In this document: in pieces, positions 23,918 through 26,233 of the stretch
How positions within the stretch are numbered: the stretch's first letter is position 1
Layout: each line of letters opens with the position of its first letter
DNA from: DASZYF01 sp035545535
GTDB lineage: Bacteria > Actinomycetota > Actinomycetes > Mycobacteriales > CAJCIY01
Assembly: GCA_035545535.1 (NCBI GenBank)
Contig: DASZYF010000222.1
Location: 1 to 26,233, forward strand
DNA: 26,233 nucleotides
Direction of reading: 5' to 3'
Position numbers and translations under genes: made by a program
The notes under the pieces: generated by a model
The model's input: only the letters and a program-made list of their open reading frames with translations
Database searches by the model: none
What the model was told of the DNA's origin: nothing

Positions 23918-25080
23918 GCGTCCATGCTGCCAGCCGTCCCGACGTGGACGCGCGGAAGCCGGTGGCCCACGCCGGTCACGACCTCGTAGGAGATCGTGCC
24001 GAGCCAGTCGGCCCAGTCCTGCACGGTCGGTTCGCCGTGCTCTCCCGGCCCGAACAGCACGACCTCGTCGCCCGGCTGCACCGGGTCGTCGCCGACCTCG
24101 ACGACGAGCTGGTCCATGCACACCCGCGCGTCGATGCGGCGGCGCGCGCCGCCCAGCCAGACCTGCGCACGACCGGTCGCGGCCCGCGGCACGCCGTCGG
24201 CGTAGCCGAACGGCACGAGCGCGAGGGTCGTCTCGTGGGTCGTGGTGTGCACGTGCCCGTACGAGACGCCGGTGCCGGGCGGCACGCGCTTGGTGAGCGC
24301 GACGGCCCCGGCGAGGGTCATCGCGGGGCGCAGGCCGAGCTGCTCCGCCGACGCGAGGTCCGGGATCGGTGACAGCCCGTAGACGGCGATGCCCGGGCGC
24401 ACGACGTCGAAGTGGGCGTCGGGGCGGGTGAGCGTCGCGGCGCTGTTGGCGAGGTGACGCACCTGCGGTCGCAGGCCCACGCGCTCGGCGATGCCGAGCG
24501 CTTCGGTGAAGCCGGCGATCTGCGCGTCGGTCGTGGGGTGCCGTGGTGAGTCCGCGTGCACGAGGTGGCTCCAGACGCCCACGACCTCGATCGCCTGCTC
24601 GGCCTGCGCCTTCGCGGCCGCGTCGACGAGGTCCTGCCAGTCCTGACCGAGCCGCGCACCGCCGCGCGACAACCCGGTGTCGACCTTGAGGTGCACGCGG
24701 GCGGTCCGACCGGTCGCACGGGCGGCGCTGACGAGCTCGTCGACCATCCACGGCGCGTACGCCGCGAGGTCGACGTCCGCGCGGATGCCGTCAGCGAGGT
24801 CCTCACCCGGGATCGCGAGCCAGGTCAGCAGCGGCGCGGTGATGCCGGCGGCGCGCACCGCGAGCGCTTCGTCGAGCGTCGCGGTGCCCAGCCAGCCGGC
24901 GCCGCCCGCGAGCGCGGCCCGGGCCGACGCCACCATGCCGTGCCCGTACGCGTCGGCCTTCACGACGGCCATCACAGCGGCGTCGCCCGCGTGCTCGCGC
25001 AGGGTGGTGACGCTCGCCGCGATCGCGTCGAGGTCGACCTCGCAGCGCGCCCGGCGCAAGCCGCCGGGGGTCGGGGTCAC
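23914..25080 (-). CDS. alr: Alanine racemase
   Basis: A 388-residue PLP enzyme that interconverts L- and D-alanine for peptidoglycan. The PLP lysine is Lys41 in AVVKADAYGHG, and the second catalytic base is Tyr274 in GVSYGHVH. Also present are KVDTGLSRGG, FDVVRPGIAVYG and the CMDQLVV segment with FGYADGVPR. The domain order, an N-terminal barrel and C-terminal beta domain, and the length are normal. The GTG start at 25080 overlaps the nnr stop in GTGA; a longer frame to 25116 is not supported. Downstream, its stop overlaps the hydrolase gene. Confidence 0.96.
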   Translation of the reverse strand: MTPTPGGLRRARCEVDLDAIAASVTTLREHAGDAAVMAVVKADAYGHGMVASARAALAGGAGWLGTATLDEALAVRAAGITAPLLTWLAIPGEDLADGIRADVDLAAYAPWMVDELVSAARATGRTARVHLKVDTGLSRGGARLGQDWQDLVDAAAKAQAEQAIEVVGVWSHLVHADSPRHPTTDAQIAGFTEALGIAERVGLRPQVRHLANSAATLTRPDAHFDVVRPGIAVYGLSPIPDLASAEQLGLRPAMTLAGAVALTKRVPPGTGVSYGHVHTTTHETTLALVPFGYADGVPRAATGRAQVWLGGARRRIDARVCMDQLVVEVGDDPVQPGDEVVLFGPGEHGEPTVQDWADWLGTISYEVVTGVGHRLPRVHVGTAGSMDA

Positions 25081-26233
25081 CGGCTGCCGCGCACGTCGCG
25101 CACGACGTCGGGCCACACGTCGAGCAGCGCCTCGGCGGGGAAGGGAGCGCCGCTGGCCGCCCGGTGGCCCGCGAGCCCGTGCAGGAACGCGGCCGCGCTG
25201 CCGGCCTCGAGCGCGATGTCCTCGGCGGGCATGCCGTGCTTCGCGAACGCGGCCATGAGCGCACCCGCCGCACCGGCGAGGACATCACCGGTGCCGGCGG
25301 TGGACAGCCACGTGCTCCCGGTGGTGTTGATGCGCGCGCGGCCGTCGGGCGCGGCGATCACCGTGTGCTGGCCCTTCAGCAGGACCGTGACCTCGAGCTC
25401 GGAGGCGGCGCGGCGCGCGCAGGCGAGCGGGTTCGAGCGCGGGTCGACGCCGGTCAGGCGCTGGAACTCACCCAGGTGCGGCGTGATGAGGGTGGGAGCG
25501 TGGCGGCCGCGCAGCGCGTCGCGCCCGGCCGCGAGGGCGTCGGCGTCGACGATCGTGGGGAGGTCGGCGGCGAGCGCGGTGCGCACCCGGTCGAGCGTCT
25601 GCTCGTCGGTCCCGAGGCCGCAGCCCACGACGACGGCGTCGACGCGCCCGTCACCGACGACGACGGACGGCCAGTGCTGGTGGATCGCCGCGACGGACGG
25701 GCCCGCGTAGCGCACGTAGCCCGCGCCGGCGCGCACCGCTCCCCCGACCGACAGCACCGCGGCACCGGGGTAGCGCGGGCTGCCGGTCACCAGCCCGACC
25801 ACACCGCGCGAGTACTTGTCCTCGTGCTCCCCGGGCACCAGCAGCAGCCGCGCGACGTCGTCGGCGGTGAGCGCGCCCAGCGGGCCCGGGCTGTGGGCGA
25901 GGCCGAGGCCGATGTCGGCGACGTGGACCACCCCGCACAGGTGCGCGCCATCGCCCACGAGGTGCGCGGGCTTCAGCGCGTCGAAGGTCACGGTCAGGTC
26001 GGCGCGGACCGCATCCCCGAGGACGGCACCGGTGTCGCAGTCGACCCCGCTCGGCAGGTCGACGGCCACGGTCAGCTGCCCGCGGACCGCCTGGGCGAGG
26101 TCGGCGGCGCGCGCCCGCAGCGGTCCGGCAGCCCCGGCGCCGGTCATCCCGTCGAGCACCAGCGCGGCCTCCGCGGGAGGCTCGGCGGCGACCCGACCGC
26201 CGGCCGCCAGGACAGCGGCCAGCCCGGCGCGGC
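25077..26233 (-). CDS. nnr: Bifunctional NAD(P)H-hydrate epimerase/dehydratase, N-terminus cut by window edge
   Basis: This metabolite-repair enzyme converts damaged NAD(P)HX back to NAD(P)H. The frame is open to the right edge, so the first part of the epimerase domain is missing; 385 residues are visible. The epimerase portion ends with VAVDLPSGVDCDTG and the late VTFDALKPAHL. The ADP-dependent dehydratase domain (YjeF C-terminal, ribokinase-like fold) follows, with KYSRGVVGLVTGS, TLITPHLGEFQRL, VTVLLKGQHTVI and the signature STAGTGDVLAGAAGA. Its stop overlaps alr by four bases, making it the first visible gene of the overlapping operon that runs to rimI. The nnr-alr order is common in actinobacteria. 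Confidence 0.93.
   Translation of the reverse strand, partial: RAGLAAVLAAGGRVAAEPPAEAALVLDGMTGAGAAGPLRARAADLAQAVRGQLTVAVDLPSGVDCDTGAVLGDAVRADLTVTFDALKPAHLVGDGAHLCGVVHVADIGLGLAHSPGPLGALTADDVARLLLVPGEHEDKYSRGVVGLVTGSPRYPGAAVLSVGGAVRAGAGYVRYAGPSVAAIHQHWPSVVVGDGRVDAVVVGCGLGTDEQTLDRVRTALAADLPTIVDADALAAGRDALRGRHAPTLITPHLGEFQRLTGVDPRSNPLACARRAASELEVTVLLKGQHTVIAAPDGRARINTTGSTWLSTAGTGDVLAGAAGALMAAFAKHGMPAEDIALEAGSAAAFLHGLAGHRAASGAPFPAEALLDVWPDVVRDVRGSR

Overview
This is a very GC-rich window, with G/C at nearly all third codon positions, frequent GTG starts and TANNNT leaderless promoters. It comes from the chromosome of an actinobacterium (class Actinomycetes). Support includes the guaB-guaB3 pair, a DUF5319 gene, a BldM-type response regulator, a groES-groEL1 operon under a CIRCE/HrcA operator, a LAATG sortase-anchored surface protein, and the alr-tsaE-tsaB-rimI neighbourhood. 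The order resembles the guaA/guaB/bldM/groEL/rimI/alr region of Streptomyces and Mycobacterium. I cannot assign a genus.

Layout. Positions 1-4525 (+): a left-truncated pilin-like (PilX/DUF7305-type) protein, a type I sulfatase and a short-chain dehydrogenase. Positions 4543-5468 (-): an ECF sigma factor with an overlapping zinc-finger anti-sigma factor, diverging from a small membrane protein (5602-5895, +). A strong bidirectional hairpin at 5899-5947 closes that unit. Positions 5960-11002 (-): a sortase-anchored beta-propeller protein, guaA (GMP synthase) and a secreted GH25-like protein. Positions 11140-14976 (-): guaB3 and guaB. DUF5319 diverges at 15096. Positions 15510-16930 (-): a BldM-like regulator with a degenerate histidine-kinase-like partner. 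After these come a TPR-like gene, groEL, groES and a perfectly spaced CIRCE element. Positions 20348-26233 (-): a tightly overlapping operon nnr-alr-alpha/beta hydrolase-uracil-DNA glycosylase-tsaE-tsaB-rimI, followed by a small ABM-like protein.

The most notable element is a 379-residue LAGLIDADG intein inside guaB (12895-14031). It is inserted two residues before the catalytic cysteine of IMP dehydrogenase, so de novo GMP synthesis through this enzyme should depend on protein splicing. The neighbouring paralogue guaB3 is intein-free at the equivalent site. Other points of interest are: a degenerate kinase coupled by ATGA overlap to a BldM-like regulator that has an unusual N-terminal extension; three in-frame 36-bp tandem repeats at the start of the hydrolase gene; the absence of tsaD from its usual place between rimI and groES; and repeated GGTAAC boxes between the ECF operon and its divergent neighbour.

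Three genes of guanine nucleotide metabolism lie here (guaA, guaB, guaB3; IMP to XMP to GMP, plus probable GMP reduction), as do parts of t6A tRNA modification (tsaE, tsaB), ribosomal protein acetylation (rimI), peptidoglycan precursor supply (alr) and metabolite repair (nnr). All intergenic gaps are under 170 bases. I saw no tRNA, rRNA, insertion sequence or CRISPR array.
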